A stretch of 64,000 nt of DNA from Aestuariibius sp. HNIBRBA575 (GTDB lineage Bacteria > Pseudomonadota > Alphaproteobacteria > Rhodobacterales > Rhodobacteraceae). How positions within the stretch are numbered: position 1 is the first letter of the stretch; each line of letters begins with the position of its first letter. Both the position numbers and the translations under genes were made by a program. The notes under the pieces were generated by a model that saw only the letters and a program-made list of their open reading frames with translations, did not search any database and was not told where the DNA came from. Below, piece after piece: positions 8,109 through 15,243 of this stretch. The stretch covers positions 2,445,501-2,509,500 of the forward strand of contig NZ_CP162414.1 in the NCBI RefSeq assembly GCF_040932005.1, written 5' to 3'.

Positions 8109-8666
8109 ATGAAAAATCTATTACTGGCGGCGGTTTTATCAGTCGGCACTTTGGTATCCGGAACAGCAAAAGCTGCAATTCTGGAATTTGATGTAAGCGG
8201 TGTGTTTTCTAGTGCCGGGTCTTTGGGGGGGAGTTTTCTGTTTGATACTTCCACCCAATCCATAACGGATATCAATGTGATCGGGGGCAGCGGATTCGGG
8301 TTGATCGGATATGATTCATCGCTGACCGCAGAAGCGTCTCTGATCCGCGATGGTACGGACCCTGCCCCGTTTGATTTCACGAGTATCGAGCTCTATTCCG
8401 ATGCATCTCATTTGAGCTTGCTCAGATTTGACATCGGCGGCTTTCAGACCGTCATGCCCGGCTTGGCCATTGGCGCGACTGATTTTTTGGGTGTCACCGG
8501 AATTGAAATCGCGGCCGGTTCTGGCAGCAGTGCATTTATCGATTCAACAATTGTCGTAACTCGTTTGGCAGATCCGGGATTGCCTGCTGTTCCGCTGCCA
8601 CCTGCATTGCCGATGCTTGCTGCTGGGATCGGATTGTTTGGGATCGCGCGCCGTAAGCAACGCTAA
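8109..8666 (+). CDS. VPLPA-CTERM sorting domain-containing protein
   Basis: A 185-residue exported protein. An N-terminal signal peptide (MKNLLLAAVLSVGTLVSG, cleavage near AKA-A) is followed by a beta-rich body with many Gly, Ser and Asp. The C-terminus is a tripartite sorting signal: VPLPPALPML, a hydrophobic helix, and the basic tail ARRKQR. Such tails are recognised by an exosortase of the XrtD type, linked to exopolysaccharide production; that enzyme is not in this window. The body has no enzymatic motif that I recognise. The start is the ATG at 8109, which gives the signal peptide. A strong terminator follows. Confidence 0.85.
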   Translation: MKNLLLAAVLSVGTLVSGTAKAAILEFDVSGVFSSAGSLGGSFLFDTSTQSITDINVIGGSGFGLIGYDSSLTAEASLIRDGTDPAPFDFTSIELYSDASHLSLLRFDIGGFQTVMPGLAIGATDFLGVTGIEIAAGSGSSAFIDSTIVVTRLADPGLPAVPLPPALPMLAAGIGLFGIARRKQR

Positions 8667-8670
8667 ATCA

Positions 8671-8702
8671 AAAGCCCTCACAATTCGATTTGTGAGGGCT
8701 TT
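8671..8702 (+). terminator. rho-independent terminator
   Basis: AAAGCCCTCACAA, a 6-base loop, then TTGTGAGGGCTTT, a 13-bp perfect stem with an A-run before and T-run after. It ends the VPLPA-CTERM gene. Confidence 0.85.
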
Positions 8703-8786
8703 CTAATTTCAAATTGCAGGTCATCAAAAACCAAGGCTTTGATTTGTTCAAAGCCGTACCCTCTGATTCAGCCTGCTTGCCAGCGA

Positions 8787-9029
8787 TCAATCTTTGGCTT
8801 CTAGCGCATCCAACCGCGCTTTTAGCGCTTCGTTTTCTTCGCGCGCCTTTTGAGCCATCGCGCGCACAGCGTCGAATTCTTCGCGTGTGACAAAATCACG
8901 ATCCGCCAGCCAACGATCCATCACGGATTTCACGGCTGTTTCCGCTTCGTCTTTGGCCCCTTGCGCCACGCCCATGGCGTTGGTCATCAATTGGGACAGG
9001 TCGTCAAAAATTTTACCTTTGGTCTGCAT
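8787..9029 (-). CDS. ubiK: UbiK-type accessory factor (BMFP domain)
   Basis: An 80-residue helical protein of the membrane fusogenic/UbiK family. In enterobacteria UbiK assists the ubiquinone biosynthesis complex. The N-terminal amphipathic helix ([24 protein letters not shown]) and the C-terminal coiled coil with the [18 protein letters not shown] and [10 protein letters not shown] segments are typical, including the RRVTREEFD-like motif in the middle. It is divergent from lgt with about 140 bp between start codons. Confidence 0.85.
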   Translation of the reverse strand: MQTKGKIFDDLSQLMTNAMGVAQGAKDEAETAVKSVMDRWLADRDFVTREEFDAVRAMAQKAREENEALKARLDALEAKD

Positions 9030-9170
9030 CTCAGCCTCCGATCGGGTTTGTCCCTATATGGGCCGCCGATCCGGCAATCTCAAGTCACTGTCTGGGTCTG
9101 GGCGCAAATGCCCGCCTTGGCCCCCCGTGACTTGGTTGACTTCCTGCCCCCCCTTGCCCAGAAAAACCCC

Positions 9171-10064
9171 ATGACCGGTATCCCATTTCCAAATCTTTCA
9201 CCCGAAATCTTTTCGATCCATTTGTTTGGGTTTGAAATGGCGCTGCGCTGGTATGCGCTGGCTTATATCATTGGCATCCTGATCGGCTGGCGCATTGCGT
9301 TGGCGGCGATCAAACGCCCCGCGCTTTGGCCAAATAACACAGCGCCCTTGAACCGCGAACAGGTCGAAGATTTGCTAACGTGGATCATCATTGGCGTCAT
9401 TCTGGGTGGGCGCATTGGCTATGTGCTGTTTTACGGCGAAGGCCAGTTTCGCACCGATCCCTTGTCGGCGCTGAAAATCTGGGAAGGCGGCATGTCCTTT
9501 CATGGCGGATTTGTCGGGGTAATCGTTGCTGTTTGGCTGACCGCGCGCAAATACGCAGCACCTGTGGGGCAAATGGCAGATATTCTGGCCATGACCGCGC
9601 CGGTTGGCTTGCTGCTGGGCCGGATTGCCAATTTCATCAACGCCGAATTATGGGGCCGCGCCACAACCTTGCCTTGGGGGGTGATTTTCCCCGGCCAGGC
9701 GGCCCAGGCCTGCCCGGATGTGGTCGGGGCCTGCGCCCGCCATCCATCACAACTCTATGAGGCCACCCTAGAAGGTTTGATCCTTGGTGCCTTTTTGCTG
9801 GTCATGGCGTTTCGGCGCGGCTGGTTGAAAACCCCTTGGCGTGCCACGGGCACGTTCTTTGCCTTTTATGGGATCAGCCGGTTTCTGGTGGAATTTGTCC
9901 GCCAGCCTGACGCGCAATTTATATCCGAAGGCAACCCGCTGGGGCTGGCCTATCATATCAATGGATTTGGTGTGACCATGGGCCAAACCCTGTCCCTGCC
10001 GATGGTCGTCATTGGCGTGGCCCTGATCATCTATGCCCACAAGAAAGCCCCAACCACCACATGA
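9171..10064 (+). CDS. lgt: prolipoprotein diacylglyceryl transferase
   Basis: Transfers diacylglycerol from phosphatidylglycerol to the lipobox cysteine of prolipoproteins in the inner membrane. The 297-residue sequence has about seven membrane segments. [12 protein letters not shown] contains the conserved Arg/Tyr near the periplasmic face, and [17 protein letters not shown] is the Lgt signature. A SQLYEA motif and the [14 protein letters not shown] segment complete the family pattern. The start [14 protein letters not shown] was chosen by homology; there is no clear Shine-Dalgarno sequence before it, and the frame is open far upstream. It overlaps the next gene by 4 bp. Confidence 0.94.
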   Translation: MTGIPFPNLSPEIFSIHLFGFEMALRWYALAYIIGILIGWRIALAAIKRPALWPNNTAPLNREQVEDLLTWIIIGVILGGRIGYVLFYGEGQFRTDPLSALKIWEGGMSFHGGFVGVIVAVWLTARKYAAPVGQMADILAMTAPVGLLLGRIANFINAELWGRATTLPWGVIFPGQAAQACPDVVGACARHPSQLYEATLEGLILGAFLLVMAFRRGWLKTPWRATGTFFAFYGISRFLVEFVRQPDAQFISEGNPLGLAYHINGFGVTMGQTLSLPMVVIGVALIIYAHKKAPTTT

Positions 10065-11119
10065 CCGCACTGCGTGATATCCTGCTGCGTCAGATCGCAA
10101 CCACCGGGCCCATGCCGGTGTCGGATTATATGACGACCTGCCTGCTGCATCCTGAACACGGCTATTACACCACCCGCGATCCGCTGGGCCGTGCGGGCGA
10201 TTTCATCACCGCGCCGGAAATTAGCCAGATGTTTGGGGAATTGATCGGGCTTTGTCTGGCACAAAGCTGGATCGACCAAGGCCAGCCCAGCCCGTTTGTT
10301 CTAGCCGAACTTGGCCCCGGTCGCGGCACGTTGATGGCCGATATTTTACGCACCACAGCCAAAGTGCCGGGATTTAGCGACGCCGTTCAGGTCCATCTGG
10401 TTGAGGCATCGCCGACCCTGCGCGCCAGCCAATCCAAGCTGATCCCAAACGCCACTTGGCATGACAACATCGACACATTGCCCCAATTGCCGCTGTTTCT
10501 GGTGGCCAACGAATTCTTTGACGCCCTGCCGATCCGGCAATTTGTCCGTGACGGCGCAGGCTGGCGCGAACGGGTGATCGGCGCTGAACAAAACGTTCTG
10601 ACCTTTGGTCTTAGCGGCGCCGCCCCGCTCAGCGATCTGGCCCATCGACTGGACGACACACAGGATGGCGATCTGGTGGAAACCTGCCCCGCCCTGCCCG
10701 GCATCATGCGCCAGATCAGCACACGAATAGAAACCTTTGGCGGTGCGGCCCTGATCATCGATTATGGTGATTGGCATTCATTGGGCGACACGTTGCAGGC
10801 CCTACAGGACCATCAAACCATCGATCCCCTGCACCATCCCGGTGACGCCGACCTCACCAGTCACGTCGATTTCGAAGCGATCGCCCAACATGCATCCCCG
10901 GCCGCGTTTACACGTGTCACCCCGCAGGGCGTGTTTCTGGAACGGCTCGGCATCACCGAGCGCGCCAAAACACTGGCCACCCCGCTGTCGGGGCAGGCCT
11001 TAGAAAACCATATCGCCGCGCATCACCGCTTGACGCATCCCGAACAAATGGGCCACCTTTTTAAGGTCATCGGAATTTTCCCGACCGCTGCCACCCCACC
11101 GCCCGGACTTGAGACATGA
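10061..11119 (+). CDS. SAM-dependent methyltransferase, MidA/NDUFAF7 family
   Basis: A 352-residue protein of the DUF185 family. The mitochondrial homologue NDUFAF7 methylates an arginine of a complex I subunit; the bacterial role is not firmly known. [18 protein letters not shown] and [16 protein letters not shown] (the SAM-binding glycine motif) are diagnostic, and [14 protein letters not shown] is the conserved post-motif. It is the middle gene of lgt-midA-pgeF, with 4-bp ATGA overlaps on both sides, so all three are probably co-translated. This gene order is recurrent in alphaproteobacteria. Confidence 0.9.
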   Translation: MTALRDILLRQIATTGPMPVSDYMTTCLLHPEHGYYTTRDPLGRAGDFITAPEISQMFGELIGLCLAQSWIDQGQPSPFVLAELGPGRGTLMADILRTTAKVPGFSDAVQVHLVEASPTLRASQSKLIPNATWHDNIDTLPQLPLFLVANEFFDALPIRQFVRDGAGWRERVIGAEQNVLTFGLSGAAPLSDLAHRLDDTQDGDLVETCPALPGIMRQISTRIETFGGAALIIDYGDWHSLGDTLQALQDHQTIDPLHHPGDADLTSHVDFEAIAQHASPAAFTRVTPQGVFLERLGITERAKTLATPLSGQALENHIAAHHRLTHPEQMGHLFKVIGIFPTAATPPPGLET

Positions 11120-11871
11120 CCCTGGAAATCATCACCTCTGAGCTTTTGACCCCTGTTCGTCATGGGTTTTTCACCCGCCTTGGTGGCGCATCCTCTGGCG
11201 TTTTCAAGGGTTTGAACTGCGGCATAGGCAGTTCCGATCAGGCCGAAGCCGTGACCATGAACCGGACCCGCGTCGCAGAGGCCATGCAGGCCGACCCCAG
11301 CCAATTGGCACGAATGCATCAGATCCATTCCGCCGATGTTGTGACCGTTACGACCCCCTCACCTGAAGCGCCCAAAGCCGACGGGATGGTGACCAATCAG
11401 CCCGGTATCGTGCTCAGCGTACTGACCGCTGATTGCCAGCCCGTGCTGTTTTCCGACCCAGAGGCCGGCGTAATCGGCGCGGCCCATGCGGGATCAAAGG
11501 GCGCGTTGGCGGGTGTTTTGCAAAACACCATCGCCGCCATGGAAAACCTAGGCGCGAAACGCGGCAACATTTGCGCGGTCATCGGCCCAACCATTTCCCA
11601 GCGCGCCTACGAAGTGGGGCCTGACTTTATGGATGATTTCATGATCGAAGATCCGACCTATGTGCGGTTCTTTGCCGGGGGTCAGGGCGACCGGATGCAG
11701 TTTGATCTGCCTGCTTTTGGGCTTCATTGCCTGCGCGAGGCGGGTGTCGGGCAGGCTGAATGGACCCGCCACTGCACCTATAGCGATCCCGACCGTTTCT
11801 TTAGCTATCGTCGCTGTGTGCATCAGAAAGAGGCCGATTACGGTCGATTGATCGCTACGATCCGGCTGTGA
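11116..11871 (+). CDS. pgeF: peptidoglycan editing factor PgeF (multicopper polyphenol oxidoreductase/laccase domain)
   Basis: A 251-residue member of the YfiH/PgeF family. In E. coli PgeF acts on cytoplasmic peptidoglycan precursors carrying L-Ser; related proteins show laccase or purine nucleoside activity. Metal-ligand motifs are visible: RMHQIHSADV (His), LTADCQPVLF (Cys) and AAHAGSKGALAG (His), followed by GPTISQRAYEVG and a C-terminal FFSYRR. In many homologues the AAHAG motif continues WRG; here it is SKG, a small deviation. It is the last gene of the lgt operon. Confidence 0.9.
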   Translation: MTLEIITSELLTPVRHGFFTRLGGASSGVFKGLNCGIGSSDQAEAVTMNRTRVAEAMQADPSQLARMHQIHSADVVTVTTPSPEAPKADGMVTNQPGIVLSVLTADCQPVLFSDPEAGVIGAAHAGSKGALAGVLQNTIAAMENLGAKRGNICAVIGPTISQRAYEVGPDFMDDFMIEDPTYVRFFAGGQGDRMQFDLPAFGLHCLREAGVGQAEWTRHCTYSDPDRFFSYRRCVHQKEADYGRLIATIRL

Positions 11872-12138
11872 TCTGGGCGGATTTGGGGCAATCCACAGCC
11901 CTTGATTGGTCACAATTCCAGAAACAATACCCGCTCTTTGATCCCAACTGATCAACAATTCCTGCAAAACAAGGGCATCGCGACGGTCGTTGCGGTCATC
12001 TGCTTGCGTCACATTTCATCGGGAAAATTTTAGAAAAACTTTTCACAACGCCCAAATAGCGCCGCTTTGCACCGCCATATTAATCCCAACGCCGCGTTGA
12101 CCGTCATCAACCGGCACCAGAACCAAGGAGCGAGCAGA

Positions 12139-12291
12139 ATGAAAATCAAAACCCGTTGGATCGAAGGCATCAAAGCTGAGGCAGCCAAAGACACAACCCG
12201 CCTGCCATGGGAACGTGGTTTGCCGCGCCAAGCGATGATCGCACGCCGAAACACAGCACCTGCCCCGGCACGAAAAACGGCCAACGGCTAA
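12139..12291 (+). CDS. small conserved Rhodobacterales protein
   Basis: A 50-residue basic protein (MKIKTRWIEGIKAEAAKD, then LPWERG-RQAMIARR and a Pro/Ala tail). The core KTRWxxxxxxxAA and MPWERGxRR pattern recurs in short unnamed proteins of this order, from memory of such genomes. AAGGAG lies 9-14 bases before the ATG, and a perfect GC-rich terminator follows the stop, which together support a real gene. Function is unknown. The positive charge and lack of a signal peptide suggest a cytoplasmic nucleic-acid or ribosome-associated role, but that is a guess. Confidence 0.8.
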   Translation: MKIKTRWIEGIKAEAAKDTTRLPWERGLPRQAMIARRNTAPAPARKTANG

Positions 12292-12318
12292 CACCACCAC
12301 ATTTTTCCCCCGTGAAAG

Positions 12319-12344
12319 GCCGCGCAAATTTGCGCGGCTTTTTG
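12319..12344 (+). terminator. rho-independent terminator
   Basis: Perfect inverted repeat GCCGCGCAAATTTGCGCGGC followed by TTTTT, 27 bases after the stop of the small basic protein gene. Confidence 0.9.
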
Positions 12345-12573
12345 CGTTTCTACGGTGCAATAAAACCCTGATCAGAATCAGAATGTGGCAGTTTCGTTTA
12401 CGACTTCGCAACAATTCCAACCTAGATTTAGATATTGATCGCGTTAACCGTGTTTTTGGCCCTGAATTTTGACAGGTCGACCCCGAATTCGTCACATTCA
12501 GGGAAATTAAACGTCAGTCAGATGTTGTCGGTGGGGGCCGGCAGATGATGTGACCAACAGTGTTGGTGTAAAC

Positions 12574-13383
12574 ATGTCTATGACCCCCAATGCTGCACAT
12601 GGTGCGGCAACACAGAAATTACCTTCGGTCCCTCGGGATCGGTTCGCTCGGACAGAAGGGCGACTTCCTCGCATAAAGCCTCTCATGCGGAAATACGAAG
12701 TCGCCCATCTGGCCAACAACGGCGATATCGCCGAATTTTCCCGCATTGCACCTGCCACTGCTGCCTTCGAAGAAAGCTTTGCCGCCTTTGCGCGTGGGAC
12801 ATTGTTTCAAACCAATCATGGTCAAATGGCCATCGAAGACATCCTGCCCGGTGATGAAATCCAAACGGTTGATGCCGGGTTTCAGCCGCTGATTTGGCGT
12901 GGCGGGATGACCATTATCCCCGGCGCTGTCGGCCAATCACCTGACATGGGTACGCTGATCCGCGTGTCCGCCGACAGTCTGGGCATTGCACGACCGATGT
13001 TTGACCTAATCCTTGGCCCAAAGGCGCGCCTGTTCAACGGCAGCCATAACGCTCAGGTTTTGTCGCGCACTGACGGTGCGTATATCCCTGCCCGCGATTA
13101 TATCGACGGGAATAATGTGATCGAACTGGCTCCGCCCAGCCCGGTTCAGGTGTTCCATCTGGGCTTTGCCCATCAACACCGCGTTGTGGCCAATGGCGTT
13201 GAAGTCGAAACACAGCATCCCGGAACCCTGCATGAATTGGGGCTGCGCGGTGATATGCTGACGCTTTACATGTCACTGTTCCCACATGTTCAGCAATTTT
13301 CTGATTTTGGTGCGCTGCGTTACCCGCGGTTGCGCAAATCGGATCTGGACATGTTGAATGAATTGTCTGGGGTGGTCGCCTAA
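12574..13383 (+). CDS. Hint domain-containing protein
   Basis: A 269-residue protein with a Hint (Hedgehog/intein) fold. FARGTLFQTNHGQMAIEDI (residues about 72-90) and LPGDEIQTVDAGFQPLIWRG are the first Hint block, and VFHLGFAHQHRVVANGVEVET with a C-terminal block follows. Active Hint domains start with Cys; here Ala71 occupies that place (AFARGT), so self-cleavage is unlikely. Many roseobacter genomes carry several such proteins of unknown role. The ATG at 12574 is one of three candidate starts (GTG 12550, ATG 12580), and no strong ribosome-binding site separates them. The first 60 residues are not recognisable. Confidence 0.8.
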   Translation: MSMTPNAAHGAATQKLPSVPRDRFARTEGRLPRIKPLMRKYEVAHLANNGDIAEFSRIAPATAAFEESFAAFARGTLFQTNHGQMAIEDILPGDEIQTVDAGFQPLIWRGGMTIIPGAVGQSPDMGTLIRVSADSLGIARPMFDLILGPKARLFNGSHNAQVLSRTDGAYIPARDYIDGNNVIELAPPSPVQVFHLGFAHQHRVVANGVEVETQHPGTLHELGLRGDMLTLYMSLFPHVQQFSDFGALRYPRLRKSDLDMLNELSGVVA

Positions 13384-13401
13384 CACATGGCCTGCGACCA
13401 A

Positions 13402-13902
13402 TTAGGCTTCGCGGGCCAATCGTTCTTCTAACACTTCAAATGGCACACCGGGCTGGTCTTTTGCACCGCGGATCACCAGTGATGTTTTCACGCTTGCGAC
13501 ATTGTCTGCGGCGGTCAGTTTTTCGGTCAAAAAGGTCTGGAAAGTCCGCAAATCCGGGGCCACACATTTCAGAACAAAATCCACCTCTCCGTTCAACATA
13601 TGACATTCGCGCACCAGCGGCCAATCCTGACAACGGTCTTCAAACGCGCTCAGATCAACCTCTGCTTGGCTGACAAGCCCGACCATCGCAAAAACCTGCA
13701 CCTCAAATCCCAGTTCGCGCGGATCAACATCAGCATGATATCCGCGAATAAACCCTTGCTCTTCTAGGGTGCGCACACGACGCAGACATGGAGGCGCAGA
13801 AATCCCTACCCGCTTGGCCAATTCAACGTTTGTCATTCGACCATCCGCCTGGAGCTCAGTCAGAATCATTCGATCAATGTCATCGAGCCGGGTGCCGGGC
13901 AT
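13402..13902 (-). CDS. Lrp/AsnC family transcriptional regulator
   Basis: A 166-residue regulator. Residues 1-60 are the AsnC winged helix-turn-helix (LDDIDRMILTELQADGRMTN, then ELAKRVGISAPPCLRRVRTLE), and the remainder is the RAM ligand/oligomerisation domain (HMLNGEVDFVLKCV). It diverges from trxB, an arrangement common in this order. Two TTGCGCAATA copies 21 bp apart lie in the shared promoter region and are likely its operator. The ligand is probably an amino acid, by family analogy only. Confidence 0.92.
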   Translation of the reverse strand: MPGTRLDDIDRMILTELQADGRMTNVELAKRVGISAPPCLRRVRTLEEQGFIRGYHADVDPRELGFEVQVFAMVGLVSQAEVDLSAFEDRCQDWPLVRECHMLNGEVDFVLKCVAPDLRTFQTFLTEKLTAADNVASVKTSLVIRGAKDQPGVPFEVLEERLAREA

Positions 13903-13947
13903 GTAAAACTCCTGAGATTTTTGCGAACACTATGCGAGACACGACCG

Positions 13948-13978
13948 TTGCGCAATAATATTTCGCGATTGCGCAATA
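13948..13978. promoter_or_regulatory. paired TTGCGCAATA sites between lrp and trxB
   Basis: Two identical 10-mers at 13948-13957 and 13969-13978, each containing the palindrome TTGCGCAA. The 21-bp start-to-start spacing is two helical turns, as expected for an octameric Lrp/AsnC protein binding one DNA face. They lie 46 bp upstream of the Lrp-family gene's start. Confidence 0.6.
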
Positions 13979-14093
13979 TCATTATAAAACCAACGGTCAG
14001 GACGCAGTGACTATCCGAAAACGCTCGGGGGTTTCAACCCGGCCGCTGGACGCTTATATGGCGGGGAACACAGATCGCTGGGGAACTGAAGTC

Positions 14094-15035
14094 ATGTCTG
14101 ATACACGCCACACCAAAGTTTTGATCATCGGCTCTGGGCCTGCCGGATATACGGCTGGCGTTTATGCCAGCCGCGCGATGCTGTCGCCGATTTTGGTCCA
14201 GGGGATCGAACCGGGCGGCCAGCTGACCACAACCACCGAAGTCGAAAACTGGCCCGGACATTCCGAAATTCAAGGTCCGGATTTGATGGTCAATATGGAA
14301 ACCCATGCCCGTGCAATGGGGACCGAAATCATCGGCGACATCATCACCGATCTGGACATGTCCAAACGTCCCTTTGTCGCCAAAGGTGACAGCGGCACGA
14401 CCTACACAGCCGACGCGGTTATTCTGGCCACAGGCGCGCGCGCCAAATGGCTGGGCCTGCCATCAGAGGAAAAATTCAAAGGCTTTGGCGTGTCTGCCTG
14501 TGCCACTTGTGACGGATTTTTCTATCGTGGCATGGAAATCGTCGTGGTTGGTGGCGGCAACACCGCCGTCGAAGAAGCGCTGTTCCTGACCAACTTTGCC
14601 TCCAAGGTGACGCTGGTGCATCGCCGTGATGAATTGCGCAGCGAGAAAATCCTCGAAGATCGGTTGATGAAAAACGAGAAAATCGAAACCCTGTGGTTCC
14701 ACGAAATCGAAGAGATTTACGGTACTGAAAACCCGCTGGGCGTCGAAGGGGTGAAAGTGAAACACACCAAAACCGGCGAAATCACCGACCTGCCCTGCAA
14801 AGGTGTGTTCATCGCAATCGGCCATGCGCCCGCAAATGAATTGGTCAAAGACACGCTGGAAACCCATATGGGCGGCTATGTCGTGACCCAACCCGACAGC
14901 ACCGCCACATCCGTGCCCGGCATTTTCGCTGCTGGCGATCTGACCGACCATAAATACCGCCAAGCGGTGACCAGCGCCGGCATGGGCTGCATGGCCGCAC
15001 TAGAAGCGGAACGGTTTTTGGCCGGCGAATCCTAA
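14094..15035 (+). CDS. trxB: thioredoxin-disulfide reductase
   Basis: FAD flavoprotein that passes electrons from NADPH to thioredoxin. The 313-residue length fits. The FAD motif VLIIGSGPAGYTAG lies near the N-terminus, the redox pair is in SACATCDGFFYRG, the NADPH-binding motif is VVVGGGNTAVEEALFL, and the C-terminal FAD block is GIFAAGDLTDHKYRQ. The start MSDTRHTKVLI was chosen because it places the FAD motif normally; an upstream in-frame start adds 29 residues without family support. Expression may be controlled with the divergent Lrp-family gene. Confidence 0.95.
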   Translation: MSDTRHTKVLIIGSGPAGYTAGVYASRAMLSPILVQGIEPGGQLTTTTEVENWPGHSEIQGPDLMVNMETHARAMGTEIIGDIITDLDMSKRPFVAKGDSGTTYTADAVILATGARAKWLGLPSEEKFKGFGVSACATCDGFFYRGMEIVVVGGGNTAVEEALFLTNFASKVTLVHRRDELRSEKILEDRLMKNEKIETLWFHEIEEIYGTENPLGVEGVKVKHTKTGEITDLPCKGVFIAIGHAPANELVKDTLETHMGGYVVTQPDSTATSVPGIFAAGDLTDHKYRQAVTSAGMGCMAALEAERFLAGES

Positions 15036-15051
15036 ATCTGATACCAACGAT

Positions 15052-15104
15052 TGACCCGCTTTGCGGCGGGTCAGCGGCGCGGGCGGGGTCATCCCGCCTG
15101 CGCC
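15052..15104 (+). terminator. two tandem hairpins after trxB
   Basis: TGACCCGC-6 nt-GCGGGTCA (15052-15073) is followed directly by GGCGCGGGCGGG paired with CCCGCCTGCGCC (about 15076-15104). No T-run follows, so termination efficiency is uncertain; the pair may instead protect the 3' end of the trxB message. Confidence 0.5.
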
Positions 15105-15177
15105 GTCATATGCCCATTCTCGTTTGACGTTACCGATGGGACACACAGCAACACTCTGTTTCCGCCTATTCACTATG

Positions 15178-15224
15178 TTTGTTCTTGCGTGAACAAATAC
15201 CGTCACTATGTTCACGCATGAACA
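15178..15224. promoter_or_regulatory. two tandem palindromes TGTTC-N6-GAACA upstream of the MarR-type/sulfurylase gene
   Basis: The first copy is TTTGTTC-TTGCGT-GAACAAA (15178-15197), and the second TGTTC-ACGCAT-GAACA (15209-15224 region). Their centres are 29 bp apart, and both are preceded by CACTATGTT. They sit just upstream of the ATG at 15244, so they probably bind the regulator encoded there (autoregulation). The second copy covers an alternative ATG at 15208, which argues for the later start. Confidence 0.6.
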
Positions 15225-15243
15225 AACCAGTGAGTCGCCGAGT

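Noticed and set aside
8850..9170. N-terminal extension of lgt by 107 residues
   Set aside because: It overlaps the ubiK gene on the opposite strand and has no resemblance to Lgt, which starts at [14 protein letters not shown].
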